DNA from: Corallococcus coralloides DSM 2259
GTDB taxonomy: Bacteria > Myxococcota > Myxococcia > Myxococcales > Myxococcaceae
Length of the DNA stretch: 64,000 bases
Reading direction: 5' to 3'
Assembly (NCBI RefSeq): GCF_000255295.1
Contig: NC_017030.1
Location: 7,972,328-8,036,327 of the forward strand
Positions 29,472 to 38,541 of the stretch are shown here, piece by piece (positions within the stretch are counted from its first letter, which is position 1; each line of letters begins with the position of its first letter). The translations under genes were made by a program, and so were the position numbers. Below the pieces are notes generated by a model. The model did no database searches, was not told where the DNA came from, and saw nothing but the letters and a program-made list of their open reading frames with translations.

Positions 29472-30983
29472 ATGCATAAGTCATTGATCTCCATCGGGCT
29501 TTTGGTCGGCATGGCAGGGGTCGGCTGCGGAGGGCTCGAAGAGGCTGAGGCGGTGGACTCCTCCGCGTCGATTGACGCGACCTCCCAGGTCACCCAAGGC
29601 CTGATCACCCAGGTCACCGGCACCAGCCCGGTCACCTTCGTCGCCGCGTCGGGCAACGAGACGAAGCCATACGACCAGTCCGCCACGTCGGTGGTGGCAT
29701 ACACGCGGGACTCAACCACCGGGGCGTTCACGGCCTATCCGGGCACGGGCGCCGCGGACGGCACCATCTCCGTGCCGAACGTCCCTTCGGGCCGCATCTA
29801 CCTGAAGCTGGGCTCTCGCTACCTGGTGAGCACCGGCCGCACGTTCGACCTGGGCTCCACGGAGTGGGGCCGCGATGGCACCTTCGTCTCGCAGCCCACC
29901 CCCGTGACGGTGTCCGCCACCGGCCTGTCTCCCTGGCAGCCGGGGGACTACCTGGAAGTGTATTCGTTGAACCCGGGCGCGTTCGGCTACGTCCACGGCG
30001 GCGCCACAGGGTTCCCCCTGGCGGGCGCCACATCGCTCTCCGGGCTGACCTTCAATTACGCCGACATGCTCAACCCGGTGCTGCTCGACAGCGGCCTCGG
30101 GGATGTGTTCTCGCTGGCGCAGATGCGGTTGCAGACGAGCCCGAATGGAGTGCCCTACCGCGCGATGCACAAGGTGCTCAACACGAGCATGACGCAGGTG
30201 GAGGGCCAGCCCGTCACGGTCAGCGGCACCTTCACCCAGCCCGTCGCGACAGGCACCTTCTCAGTGGACTGGAGGCGCTCGGCCTTCGAGGCCCTGCGCA
30301 CCCAGGTGAACCCGGGCGCGGTCAGCACGTACAACGAGATCTGGATGTCCGCCCGGCCGGCCGCGCTGAGCTCGGCGATCGCGTCCATCAGCGGGCAGCC
30401 ACTGCTCGTGAAGCTCAATCCTGACACGCAACGGACCGACATCGTCACAGGGAGCATGACCTACAACAACCCGCTCCCTGCGACGTGGCAGAAGGTGGCG
30501 CTCGCCGCCGCGGGCTTCACGAAGAGCTACGCGCTGGGAACCGCGACGCCCTACACCATGAGCGTGGACATCCGCGTGGATCAGGAGGCGAGCGCGTTCA
30601 CCGCCGCGCCCGTGCAGCCGCTCGTCGGGCCGGTGCAGGCGCCCCTGGTGAACACGCGCGGCGCGTTCCAGAACCTCACGGGCGTGGGGACCGACGCCTC
30701 GCTGCGCTGGTCGAAGCCGCTGGTCGGCACGGCCACGAACTACGTGGTGAACATCTACCGGCTGGGCACGAGCAACGGTTTCACCACCGTGACGCGCGTG
30801 ACGTCGCTGCACACGGATCTCCAGAGCGTGTATCTGCCCCCGGGCGTGCTTCAGTCGGGCCAGACGTACTTCGCGGAAATCCAGAGCTGGTACCAGCCCG
30901 GCTCTGACCTCGCGACGAGCCCGTTCAAGCGCTCGCTGCCGCGAGGCCGCGCCAGCGTACTCACCGGCATGTTCAGCCCGTAG
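29472..30983 (+). CDS. Secreted lipoprotein of unknown function, 503 residues
   Basis: The N-terminus is a lipoprotein-type signal ending VGCGG with Cys19, then an acidic Ser/Ala spacer. The mature part is all-beta in character, rich in Thr, Ser, Val, Gly and Tyr. Residues about 60-160 look like a carboxypeptidase-regulatory/Ig-like domain (VVAYTRDSTTGAFTAYPG). A C-terminal fibronectin-III-like stretch (NYVVNIYRLGTSNG) is the clearest domain hint. No catalytic motif was recognised. Such proteins are common in myxobacteria, often with outer-membrane anchoring. It is monocistronic, ending at a strong hairpin. Function is unknown. Confidence 0.8.
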   Translation: MHKSLISIGLLVGMAGVGCGGLEEAEAVDSSASIDATSQVTQGLITQVTGTSPVTFVAASGNETKPYDQSATSVVAYTRDSTTGAFTAYPGTGAADGTISVPNVPSGRIYLKLGSRYLVSTGRTFDLGSTEWGRDGTFVSQPTPVTVSATGLSPWQPGDYLEVYSLNPGAFGYVHGGATGFPLAGATSLSGLTFNYADMLNPVLLDSGLGDVFSLAQMRLQTSPNGVPYRAMHKVLNTSMTQVEGQPVTVSGTFTQPVATGTFSVDWRRSAFEALRTQVNPGAVSTYNEIWMSARPAALSSAIASISGQPLLVKLNPDTQRTDIVTGSMTYNNPLPATWQKVALAAAGFTKSYALGTATPYTMSVDIRVDQEASAFTAAPVQPLVGPVQAPLVNTRGAFQNLTGVGTDASLRWSKPLVGTATNYVVNIYRLGTSNGFTTVTRVTSLHTDLQSVYLPPGVLQSGQTYFAEIQSWYQPGSDLATSPFKRSLPRGRASVLTGMFSP

Positions 30984-31007
30984 ACGCTGAAGTCCTGCGA
31001 AGGAGCG

Positions 31008-31040
31008 CCGGAGCCCTGACGGCCTCAGTCAGGGCTCCGG
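31008..31040. terminator. Bidirectional hairpin between lipoprotein and AraC-type regulator genes
   Basis: A perfect 13-bp stem (31008-31020 with 31028-31040) and a 7-base loop lie between the convergent stops. No T-tract follows on either side, but stem strength and position fit a shared transcript end. Confidence 0.65.
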
Positions 31041-31058
31041 CCCCGCACGAGCTCCGGT

Positions 31059-31994
31059 TCAGCCCTCACGCGCCTTGCGCCGGTACTCGCCGGGAGGCAC
31101 TCCCATCTCCCGCCGGAAAGCCCGATTGAAGGCGAACTCGGACTCGTAACCCACGCGGCCCGCGATGGCCGCGAGCCCGTCCTGTCCCTCACGCAGCGCG
31201 TGTGCGGCCTCCTGCATCCGAAGCCGCGTGAGGTACTCGTGAGGCGCCACGCCCACCTCGCTCGCGAAGCGCCGCGCGAGCGTCGCCCTGGAGGTCCCCG
31301 AGCGCCGCGCCAGCTCGCTCACGGTCCAGCTCCGCCCCGGCTCCGCGTGCATCCAGCCCAGGGCGCTCGCGAGCGTCCGGTCGCCGAGCGCCCCCAGCCA
31401 GCCCGCGCCGCCCGGCGGCTGCGCGTCCGCCCAGGCACGAAGCACCTGCACCAGGAGGATGTCGAGCAACCGGGAGACGATGACCGAGGCGCCCCGCTCT
31501 CCCCGCTCGTACTCCCGTTCGAGCAGCGACACCGTGGGCAACAGGGCACGCGCGTCCTCGGAAGCCCCCCGAAGGTGGACCCGTTCGGGAAGCAGCCGCA
31601 GCACGGGATGCGCCCCCGGCTCGTCGAACGCGAAGAAGCCGCAGAGCACCCGCGACTCCACGCCGGCCCCGCCCAGCACATACGAGGAAGCCCCTTCCCC
31701 ACGTGTCGCCAGCCACTCCTCCACCCTCAGCTTGGGACTGCGGGGCGAGTCCGCCATGGCATGCCCATCGCCGCGCGGCAGCAACACGACATCCCCCGGC
31801 CCCAGCGCGACGGTGTCCCGGCCCTGCGTGAGGTGACAGGAGCCCGCGAGGACCAGATGCAGGGCCGCCGAGGCCGTGGGAGCAAAGCGCAGCCCCCAGG
31901 GGGCCCGCGCCACGGTGCGGCAGTAGAGCTGCCCGCGCAGGCGGGTTCGCTCGAGAATCTGGCCCAGCAGGTCGGAAGCAGGCGTGAGGTCCAT
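31059..31994 (-). CDS. AraC family transcriptional regulator with cupin sensor domain
   Basis: A 311-residue regulator. The N-terminal 180 residues form a cupin/Cupin_6-type sensing domain (ALHLVLAGSCHL, GPGDVVLLPRGDGHAM). The C-terminal 100 residues are a double helix-turn-helix of the AraC type (SGTSRATLARRFASEVG, then IAGRVGYESEFAFNRAFRREMGVPP). The ATG at 31994 begins MDLTPASDLL, as in related regulators; a frame open to 32090 does not look coding. It lies divergent from the DUF4267 gene (147 bp between starts), which makes that gene its most likely target. The inducer is unknown. Confidence 0.9.
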   Translation of the reverse strand: MDLTPASDLLGQILERTRLRGQLYCRTVARAPWGLRFAPTASAALHLVLAGSCHLTQGRDTVALGPGDVVLLPRGDGHAMADSPRSPKLRVEEWLATRGEGASSYVLGGAGVESRVLCGFFAFDEPGAHPVLRLLPERVHLRGASEDARALLPTVSLLEREYERGERGASVIVSRLLDILLVQVLRAWADAQPPGGAGWLGALGDRTLASALGWMHAEPGRSWTVSELARRSGTSRATLARRFASEVGVAPHEYLTRLRMQEAAHALREGQDGLAAIAGRVGYESEFAFNRAFRREMGVPPGEYRRKAREG

Positions 31995-32141
31995 GCCCTC
32001 GAGGCTAGCAGCGGGCTGTCCCCAACGCTCGAGCCCTGAGCGTTTCAGGCAAAAGCTTGAGCCGTCCGCGAATGGCGCCTCCGAGGCCATCCCGTCACAT
32101 TCCCAGCCATGAACGACACCCGCGCTTCAGCTGGAGGCCTC

Positions 32142-32558
32142 ATGAACCCGAACCCCTCGCCGTTGCCCTGGAAGCTCACCTCTCCCACTGCGTTGTTCAC
32201 CTTGCTGCTGGGCGCCTTCATGCTGTTCCTCAGCCTCAATGCCGCGCTGAACCCGATCAACGCGGCCAGGGGCTTCGGTCTGCGCGACTCCGGGAGCGAG
32301 GTCATCCCCTGGCTGTACATCAAGGCGGGCAGGGATCTCGGCCTGGCACTGGCGATGTTCGCCCTGGTGGCCATCCGGCAGCGACAGGCCGCGGGCGTCT
32401 TCGTCCTCGCCTGCGTCGTGATGCCCACCGTGGACGCGCTGACCGTGATGCATGGCGGTGCCTCGCTCGCCTTCGCGCTCGCGGTCCATGGAAGCGCGGC
32501 GGTCTACGGCGTCGTGCTGGCCGCCGCGCTGCTGCGCCCCCAGAAGGGCACCGCTTGA
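32142..32558 (+). CDS. DUF4267 family small membrane protein
   Basis: A 138-residue protein with four hydrophobic segments. It matches the DUF4267 pattern: NPINAARGFGL, then a conserved KAGRDLGLAL, then VVMPTVDALTVMHGG and AVHGSAA near the end. The function of the family is unknown; it often sits next to AraC or TetR regulators. The ATG at 32142 is favoured over 32109 because GGAGG lies 4 bases ahead of it. The gene is divergent from the AraC-type regulator and 60 bp ahead of the metallo-beta-lactamase-fold gene, so the two may be co-transcribed. Confidence 0.8.
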   Translation: MNPNPSPLPWKLTSPTALFTLLLGAFMLFLSLNAALNPINAARGFGLRDSGSEVIPWLYIKAGRDLGLALAMFALVAIRQRQAAGVFVLACVVMPTVDALTVMHGGASLAFALAVHGSAAVYGVVLAAALLRPQKGTA

Positions 32559-32618
32559 TTCACCGCAGGTGCGCGCACCGCGGAAATTCCACGCAAGGCG
32601 ACGGCGGGAGTCGGCAAG

Positions 32619-33554
32619 ATGCCGGCCATGAAGCGGACCCTGTGGCGTCGCGTGGGCCTGGCTGTCGCGGCCCTGTTGCTGGTGTTGGTCGTCGTCGCGG
32701 CCGTGGGACTGAGCGACGTGAACGTACCGGAGACCTCGCGCTTCGACGGCGACCTGGGCGCCATCCGGGCCCTGGCCGTCTCCACCGGTGAGCCGCTCCC
32801 CACCGGATTGCGCAGCCAGCACGTGGGCCGGGCCTCCGGAGTGCCCCACGCGCTCGTGGTGGCCGGCAGCGGCTTCGGAGAGGTCGCCTTCGACTTCTAC
32901 GCGTACCAGGTCGTCTATGCCGACGGCCGCACGGTGCTGGTGGACGTCGGGAGCGACGAGAAGACGCAGCAGGCCCAGTTCCCCGGCTCGGAGTTCGACG
33001 CCGCGGCCCACACCCGGGTCCAGGAGGCGCTGCGCCGCGCGGACGCGACGGTCGTCACCCACGAGCACTTCGACCACTGCGCGGGCATCGCGCACTCGGC
33101 CTACCTGGACGAGGTGGCGGGCAAGGTCCACCTCACGGACGAACAGCTGCGAAGCCCGCACGCGGAGGAAGCCGGCTTCACCGCGGAGCTGCGCGCCAGG
33201 CTCACTCCGCTCCAGTACGAGCGCCTGCACCTGCTGCGCCCCGGCGTGGTCCTCATCAAGGCCCCGGGCCACACGCCCGGCACCCAGTTGGTGTACGTGC
33301 GGCTCGCCGACGGGCGCGAGTTCCTGCTCGTCGGCGACGTGGCCTGGCACCAGGACAACATCCGGCTCCCGAGGATGCACCCGCGGCTCACCCACTGGCT
33401 GGGCGGCGAGGATGCACAGGCGATGGCACACCAACTGCGGTGGCTGCACGACCTGCTGCGCACCGCGCCCGAGCTGCACCCGGTGGTGGCCCACGACGGC
33501 GCGCAGATGCAGGACTACCAGCGCCGGGGGCTCATCCTGGACGGGCTGCTCTGA
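32619..33554 (+). CDS. Membrane-anchored metallo-beta-lactamase-fold hydrolase
   Basis: A 311-residue protein. An N-terminal hydrophobic helix (residues 9-30, LAVAALLLVLVVVAAVGL) acts as an anchor or uncleaved signal. The MBL fold is shown by the zinc motif HEHFDH at residues 148-153, a later KAPGHTPGTQL with the third His, and LLVGDVAW with the bridging Asp. The substrate is not deducible. The catalytic part should lie in the periplasm if the helix is a type II anchor. A GGGAG 8 bases before the ATG at 32619 supports that start. It follows the DUF4267 gene on the same strand. Confidence 0.82.
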   Translation: MPAMKRTLWRRVGLAVAALLLVLVVVAAVGLSDVNVPETSRFDGDLGAIRALAVSTGEPLPTGLRSQHVGRASGVPHALVVAGSGFGEVAFDFYAYQVVYADGRTVLVDVGSDEKTQQAQFPGSEFDAAAHTRVQEALRRADATVVTHEHFDHCAGIAHSAYLDEVAGKVHLTDEQLRSPHAEEAGFTAELRARLTPLQYERLHLLRPGVVLIKAPGHTPGTQLVYVRLADGREFLLVGDVAWHQDNIRLPRMHPRLTHWLGGEDAQAMAHQLRWLHDLLRTAPELHPVVAHDGAQMQDYQRRGLILDGLL

Positions 33555-33692
33555 GCCATTGTTCGGACGTTTCGCGGCCCCGCGGGGCAGCAACTGCTTT
33601 GAGTCGGCATGCGTTACTTCCCTGGGAAGGCCGCGCCAGCGTTGCTTCCCGGCTTCCGGCCGAAGTTGGAAGTGCCACCCCCGGGGGGACCC

Positions 33693-34973
33693 ATGTCGCT
33701 GAAGCTCCTGTCGCGGACGGTCGCGTCCGCCTGCGTGCTGTTCCTGCTGCCGGCGTGCCAGAGCACGGGCAATCCCATCCCGCCACCCGGTGACACACCC
33801 TGCCGGGGCACCGCGTCCGTGCAGACACCGGTGCGCGAGAAGTTCCTCACGGTCGCGAAGCCGGTCTCCGGTGAATACGTCGTCGTGCTCAAGGCGCTCC
33901 AGGAAGGGGACGCCGCGCAGGAGCCGGGGGTGGTCGCGCGGCGCCTGACGGAGCGCTTCGGCGGCAAGGCCTTCCACGTGTACACGCACGCGCTGAGGGG
34001 CTTCGCCGCGCGCATGAGCGAACAGCAGGCCCGTGCCATGTCCGCCGCGCCCGAGGTGGAGTACGTGCAGCAGAATGGCGTGGTGACGCTCGACGAGAGC
34101 CAGCCCGATGCGACGTGGGGGATTGACCGCATCGACCAGCGCGACCTGCCGCTCAATCAGCTCTACCAGTACCAGACGCAGGGCCGGGGCGTGCACGTGT
34201 ACGTCATCGACACGGGCATTCGCCCCACGCACCAGGAGTTCGCCGGGCGGGCGGACATCGCCTTCGATGCCGTCGGCGACGGTCGCAACGGCGTGGACTG
34301 CAACGGCCATGGCACCCACGTGTCCGCCACGGTGGGCGGCAACCTGTATGGCATCGCCAAGAGCGCGTCGCTGCACGCCGTGCGCGTGCTGAACTGCGAG
34401 GGCTCCGGGACGACGGCGGGCGTGGTGGCGGGCGTGGATTGGGTGACCGAGCACCACCAGTCCCCGGCGGTGGCCAACATGAGCCTGGGCGGAGGGGTGG
34501 ACGCGGCGCTCGACGATGCCGTGCGCCGCTCCATCGCGTTGGGCGTGACGTATGTGCTGGCGGCGGGCAACGAGAACCAGGACGCGTGCAAGCGCTCTCC
34601 CGCGCGCACCGCCGAGGCCATCACCGTGGGTGCCACCACCACCGTGGACCGGCGGGCGTCCTTCTCCAACCATGGCGACTGCGTGGACGTCTTCGCGCCC
34701 GGCGAGGAGATCTTCTCGGCCTGGGCCAGCGATGACACGGCGACCCGAACGCTGAGCGGCACGTCCATGGCCACCCCCCATGTCACCGGCATCGTCGCGC
34801 TCTTCCTGGAGGCCCATCCCGCCTCCGCGCCCCAGGAGGTCAGCACCGCCATGACGGGCAACGCCACGCCGGACAAGGTGACCAACCCCGGACGCTGCTC
34901 ACCGAACCGCATGGCCTACTCGGGCTTCATCGAACCCCTGCGGGCCCCTACCGTCCGGAACGGCGGGGAGTAG
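33693..34973 (+). CDS. S8 family subtilisin-like serine protease (proteinase K-like), lipoprotein
   Basis: A 426-residue secreted protease. The start at 33693 gives a lipoprotein signal (lipobox LLPAC, Cys22) and follows a GGGGGGAC ribosome binding site; a longer frame begins at 33609. Residues about 55-130 form the I9 inhibitor propeptide (GEYVVVLKALQEGD). The catalytic domain starts about residue 140 with the triad in YVIDTGIR (D173), NGHGTHV (H206) and GTSMATPH (S358). It is of the fungal/bacterial proteinase K subfamily. Cys residues in DCNGHG and elsewhere suggest disulfides. Predatory protein breakdown outside the cell is the natural role in a myxobacterium, though that is inference. 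Confidence 0.93.
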   Translation: MSLKLLSRTVASACVLFLLPACQSTGNPIPPPGDTPCRGTASVQTPVREKFLTVAKPVSGEYVVVLKALQEGDAAQEPGVVARRLTERFGGKAFHVYTHALRGFAARMSEQQARAMSAAPEVEYVQQNGVVTLDESQPDATWGIDRIDQRDLPLNQLYQYQTQGRGVHVYVIDTGIRPTHQEFAGRADIAFDAVGDGRNGVDCNGHGTHVSATVGGNLYGIAKSASLHAVRVLNCEGSGTTAGVVAGVDWVTEHHQSPAVANMSLGGGVDAALDDAVRRSIALGVTYVLAAGNENQDACKRSPARTAEAITVGATTTVDRRASFSNHGDCVDVFAPGEEIFSAWASDDTATRTLSGTSMATPHVTGIVALFLEAHPASAPQEVSTAMTGNATPDKVTNPGRCSPNRMAYSGFIEPLRAPTVRNGGE

Positions 34974-35105
34974 GCACGTCCTCGAGTCCGTGCTCACAGG
35001 GAGGCGGGGGCCCCCTGCGTGGGTGGGTTGCCGGGTGGGGCCGTCCGCGGGGGTCGCTACTTTGAAGGCGGGAGGTCGCGCTCCTGCCCCGCGACACGCC
35101 TGCTC

Positions 35106-37043
35106 ATGGACCTCTACAGCGCCGCCAGGCGGATGGCCCGCCCCTTCCGGTTCACCAACCCGGCGTCCTACCGGGAGATCTCCCTGGCTGCCCGCGGGGT
35201 GATTGGCGATGGAAGCTCCTGCGCGCTCGTCCGGCCAGACGGCGTCATCGACTGGCTCTGCTTCCCCCGCTTCGACAGCCCGAGCGTCTTCGCGGGCATC
35301 CTCGATGACGAGAAGGGTGGCATCACCGGCATCACCCCCGTCGTGTGGCCCTTCGAGAGCCTGCAGCGCTACGACCCGGACACCAACGTCCTGGAGACGC
35401 TGTTCCGCTTCGAGCGCAAGGGGGCCATCCGCATCATCGACTACATGCCGTGGACCAACGACCCGCGCTCCAACGTTCACGAGGTGCACCGGCGCATCGA
35501 GTGCCTGGAAGGCCCGGTGGAGCTGAACATCGTCTTCGACCCGCGCTTCGGTTTCGGGGCATCGCGGACGCGGGTGGAGCGGGAGGAGCACGGTCTGGTC
35601 GCCCGCGGGTCGGGAGGGGAGCGGCTGGTCGCCGTGCTCAGCGGGGAGGCGGAGTGGCGGCCCTGCGAGGCGCTGCGCGGCCCACCCTGCCGGGGAGACA
35701 TGGGCGTCCAGACGCGCATCCGGATGGGGCCGGGCGAGCGGCGCTGGATGATCCTGTCGTGGGATTCCGACCGGCCGGAGCCGCTGGCCGCGTACCGGCC
35801 CTTCGACCACCTGCGGGACACGCGCCAGGCCTGGCGCGAGTGGGCGCAACAGCTCCACTACGAAGGGCCGTGGCGGCACCACGTGCTGCGCTCCGCGCTG
35901 GCGCTGAAGCTGCTGATGTACGGCCCCACGGGCGCGATGGTGGCCGCGCCCACCACCTCGCTCCCTGAATGGATTGGAGGGCCTCGCAACTGGGACTACC
36001 GCTTCAGCTGGGTCCGCGACTCCGCGATGGCGGTGCGCGCCACCAACCTCCTCGGCTTCCAGAGTGAGTCGCGCGAGTTCTTCTACTTCATGCGCGACAC
36101 GTTGCAGCGCGGTGACACGCTGCAGGTGATGTACACGCTGGACGGTGCCTCCGTGCCACCGGAGCGGGAGCTGGACCACCTGGGTGGATTCCAGGGCTCG
36201 CGGCCGGTGCGGCTTGGGAATGGTGCGAGGGACCAATTCCAGTTCGACACCGCGGGCGCGCTGCTCGACGCGGCGTACCTCTACGAGCGCTCCGGCGGGC
36301 GGCTGCCGCTGCGCACCTGGAGGCTGCTCCGCTCGGTCATCCAGACCACCGCCCTCCGCTGGAGCGAGCCCGACCACGGCATCTGGGAGCCGCGCCGGGA
36401 GATGCGGCACAACGTCCACTCGAAGCTCATGGGGTGGCTGGCCCTGCGCCGGGGGCAGCACCTGGCACGGCTCTTCGGGGAGACGGCGCTGGAGCACTCC
36501 AGCGCCGCCCTGGCGGACGTCATCCGGGCGGACATCCTGCGCAACGGCGTGGATCCGGCGCGCAAGCACTTCGTTGGAGTCTACGGAGGGAACGAGCCAG
36601 ACGCCGCGCTGCTGCAGCTGCCCATCGTGGGCTGCTTCCGGGGGACGGATCCGTTCATCCTGAGGACGCTCGACTGGCTGCGCGCGGAGCTGGGCGCGGG
36701 CCCGTTCTTGCGCCGGTACCGGATGGGTGACGGGATAGAGGGGCCGGAGGGAGGCTTCATCCTCTGCGGCTTCTGGCTGGCGGAGGCGCTGGCGTTGGCC
36801 AATCGCATCCAGGAGGCCGAGGACGTCTTCGTCGCGCACGCGGAGGCGTCGAACCACCTGGGACTGCTGGCGGAGGAGATCCACCCGCTGACGCGCGAGC
36901 AGTTGGGAAACTTCCCACAGGCCTTCAGCCACCTCGGCCTCATCAGCGCCGCCGCGCGCATCGACCGCGCGCTCAGGCTCCGAGACGAAGGGCAGTCGGA
37001 GCCCCCGCACCTCCTGGAGCCCGAGCCGCCATCCATTGAGTGA
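35106..37043 (+). CDS. Glycoside hydrolase family 15 protein (glucoamylase/trehalase-like)
   Basis: A 645-residue GH15 enzyme. The N-terminal domain (GVIGDGSSCALVRPDGVIDWLCFPRFDSPSVF) is the super-sandwich domain typical of bacterial members. The (alpha/alpha)6 catalytic barrel starts near residue 270 with GPRNWDYRFSWVRDSAM. The catalytic base region is EEIHPLTREQLGNFPQAFSH near the C-terminus. No signal peptide is visible, so it is probably cytoplasmic. Such enzymes hydrolyse alpha-glucans or trehalose; the choice cannot be made by eye. The start is uncertain because no clear ribosome binding site precedes 35106. The gene ends 5 bp from the convergent DUF5953-like gene. Confidence 0.88.
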   Translation: MDLYSAARRMARPFRFTNPASYREISLAARGVIGDGSSCALVRPDGVIDWLCFPRFDSPSVFAGILDDEKGGITGITPVVWPFESLQRYDPDTNVLETLFRFERKGAIRIIDYMPWTNDPRSNVHEVHRRIECLEGPVELNIVFDPRFGFGASRTRVEREEHGLVARGSGGERLVAVLSGEAEWRPCEALRGPPCRGDMGVQTRIRMGPGERRWMILSWDSDRPEPLAAYRPFDHLRDTRQAWREWAQQLHYEGPWRHHVLRSALALKLLMYGPTGAMVAAPTTSLPEWIGGPRNWDYRFSWVRDSAMAVRATNLLGFQSESREFFYFMRDTLQRGDTLQVMYTLDGASVPPERELDHLGGFQGSRPVRLGNGARDQFQFDTAGALLDAAYLYERSGGRLPLRTWRLLRSVIQTTALRWSEPDHGIWEPRREMRHNVHSKLMGWLALRRGQHLARLFGETALEHSSAALADVIRADILRNGVDPARKHFVGVYGGNEPDAALLQLPIVGCFRGTDPFILRTLDWLRAELGAGPFLRRYRMGDGIEGPEGGFILCGFWLAEALALANRIQEAEDVFVAHAEASNHLGLLAEEIHPLTREQLGNFPQAFSHLGLISAAARIDRALRLRDEGQSEPPHLLEPEPPSIE

Positions 37044-37048
37044 CCTTC

Positions 37049-37804
37049 TCAAGGCACTGCACGTCCGCCGATCTCCGGGAACCGCTCATAGGCCCGCAGG
37101 AGCGCGTCCAGGTGGGCGGGGTTGTCCAGGTCGAGAGGCGCATCGGTGAGCTGCACGACCCATCCGCCCGTCGCCGTACGCCGTGCCCGTGAAAGCAGCT
37201 CGGCGTCACGGGTCGGGTCCGGGAACCCGATGGCCTGCGCGGCCGGGGCAGACCAGTAGTTCAACCACCCGAGGCGATGCGGAATCTCAGGCGCGCGGAT
37301 TTTCTCTGGCAGCTTGAGTGCTGGCAGCCCCCGGGGCGGAACCCCTGGTTTGCGGGCCGGATCGCGTGTTTGCCGTGCGATCTCGACGCCTGCACCCGAT
37401 GGCGTCGCATGCCCCCAAAACGCGTGGGCCCCCTCTGCCACGTCTCCAAGCACATCCGCTGCTGCCGCGATGACGGCCTTGTCCAGTGGCAGCTCTGCAT
37501 GGACGTCGAGTAACGGCTGCCCGCCCGGTGATTGGCGCGCGGGAATCTGCGACCCAAAAATCGTAACGGGGTAGCTCTCATCACCGTTGCACACCAGAGG
37601 GAATCTCCCCTCTTTCGTCCCTTCTGTGAGCCACGCGTCGCGCTGTGGCAATGCGATGAGGCGCCCGTCATCGGCAATTCTCCACTCCAGGCGCACTCCG
37701 GGGAGCGCACGTTCCATCCCGTGGACGACAGCGAGTGTGCGAGCGTCCTTACTGGCGAGAGCGGGCGCGTAGACAATGACGTCGAGGGTGCTTTGGGTGG
37801 TCAT
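37049..37804 (-). CDS. DUF5953-like protein, putative immunity partner of the DUF6310-like module
   Basis: A 251-residue protein without signal or membrane segments, rich in short hydrophobic strands, resembling myxobacterial DUF5953 proteins (VYAPAL near the start, LIALPQRDAWL, WLNYWSAPAAQAIGFPDP, then LTDAPLDLDNPAHLDALLRAYERFPEIGG). This is family recall rather than a search result. The family normally lies directly behind DUF6310 genes. Here its ATG (37804) overlaps the upstream stop by four bases (ATGA), so translation is coupled. Position and soluble nature suggest an immunity protein against the nuclease-like toxin. The stretch is visibly more A/T than the flanking genes, hinting at transfer. 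Function is inferred from position only. Confidence 0.7.
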   Translation of the reverse strand: MTTQSTLDVIVYAPALASKDARTLAVVHGMERALPGVRLEWRIADDGRLIALPQRDAWLTEGTKEGRFPLVCNGDESYPVTIFGSQIPARQSPGGQPLLDVHAELPLDKAVIAAAADVLGDVAEGAHAFWGHATPSGAGVEIARQTRDPARKPGVPPRGLPALKLPEKIRAPEIPHRLGWLNYWSAPAAQAIGFPDPTRDAELLSRARRTATGGWVVQLTDAPLDLDNPAHLDALLRAYERFPEIGGRAVP

Positions 37805-38373
37805 CGCTTGCACCCCGTGACAACGATGTCCAGTTCGGGCGCCGCGCGCTCCAGCGCTGTTTTGTGCGCGGCACTGCTCACGCCAACGACGAAGCCATAT
37901 CCACAAGACTCCGCAACGTCCTTCTCTTCCCGCATCCTGGTTACCTGTTCGCTGATCACCTGACGTCGGAGAAAAGCACTGTACGTGTCGAATTGATGGG
38001 TCTTGATCTCCCACAACTTGCGAGCGCCGACCTGCAACGCATCGAAGCGCACACCGCCAACAAGCACATCCATCCCGGGATATCGGTTGGGTGGGAACTT
38101 GTCGGCACATTCATTATGCGGATCGTCCTCGCCCGCGTGGGGAACAGGAACAGGCTCGCAACTGGCGCGTCCCGTCCGGTCCACGGGAACAGGCGGCACT
38201 GGCGGCTGCCAGTCTTGCCCCGCGGGTTTGGGCTTCAGCTTGGGCTCGCGTTGCGCTTCCGCATCCCGGGATGCCACCTTCGTTCCTCGCGAGGTGCCTG
38301 CTTCCTCGGGGTAGGCGTGGCGGAATTCGTATGCATCCAGCGCTTCCTTGATGGCGACGCCAATCACCACCAC
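37801..38373 (-). CDS. DUF6310-like toxin module, PD-(D/E)xK-like, 5'-truncated
   Basis: A 190-residue remnant resembling the C-terminal domain of myxobacterial DUF6310 proteins. It starts with a hydrophobic run (VVVIGVAIKEALDAYEFR), then a Pro/Lys-rich linker, then the domain from about residue 95. There MDVLVGGVRFDAL and LWEIKT form an Asp / Glu-x-Lys pattern of PD-(D/E)xK nucleases. Related full-length proteins have an N-terminal signal/lipobox and roughly a further 100 residues, which are absent. Upstream in frame is a TGA at 38395-38397, there is no ATG (only GTG codons at 38373, 38370 and 38367) and no ribosome binding site. I therefore read it as an orphan toxin cassette or a pseudogene, retained with its immunity gene. 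The family name is from memory. Confidence 0.65.
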   Translation of the reverse strand: MVVIGVAIKEALDAYEFRHAYPEEAGTSRGTKVASRDAEAQREPKLKPKPAGQDWQPPVPPVPVDRTGRASCEPVPVPHAGEDDPHNECADKFPPNRYPGMDVLVGGVRFDALQVGARKLWEIKTHQFDTYSAFLRRQVISEQVTRMREEKDVAESCGYGFVVGVSSAAHKTALERAAPELDIVVTGCKR

Positions 38374-38541
38374 GCCAAGCGCGATGCTCGATGGTCAAGG
38401 CCCGCCCGGAGCATGTGGGATTCGGAGCGAGGCAGCACCGCTCACGCCACGAATCCTTCGCCGTGGAGCAATCGGCCGTGGCCGCACGCGTTGTACGGAC
38501 GCTAGGGTCTGCTTCCTGTTTCGCGGATGGGAGCCCATTGC

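Noticed and set aside
32127..34817. Long minus-strand frame opposite the DUF4267, MBL-fold and S8 protease genes
   Set aside because: Three real genes lie on the plus strand with motifs; the frame is a shadow.
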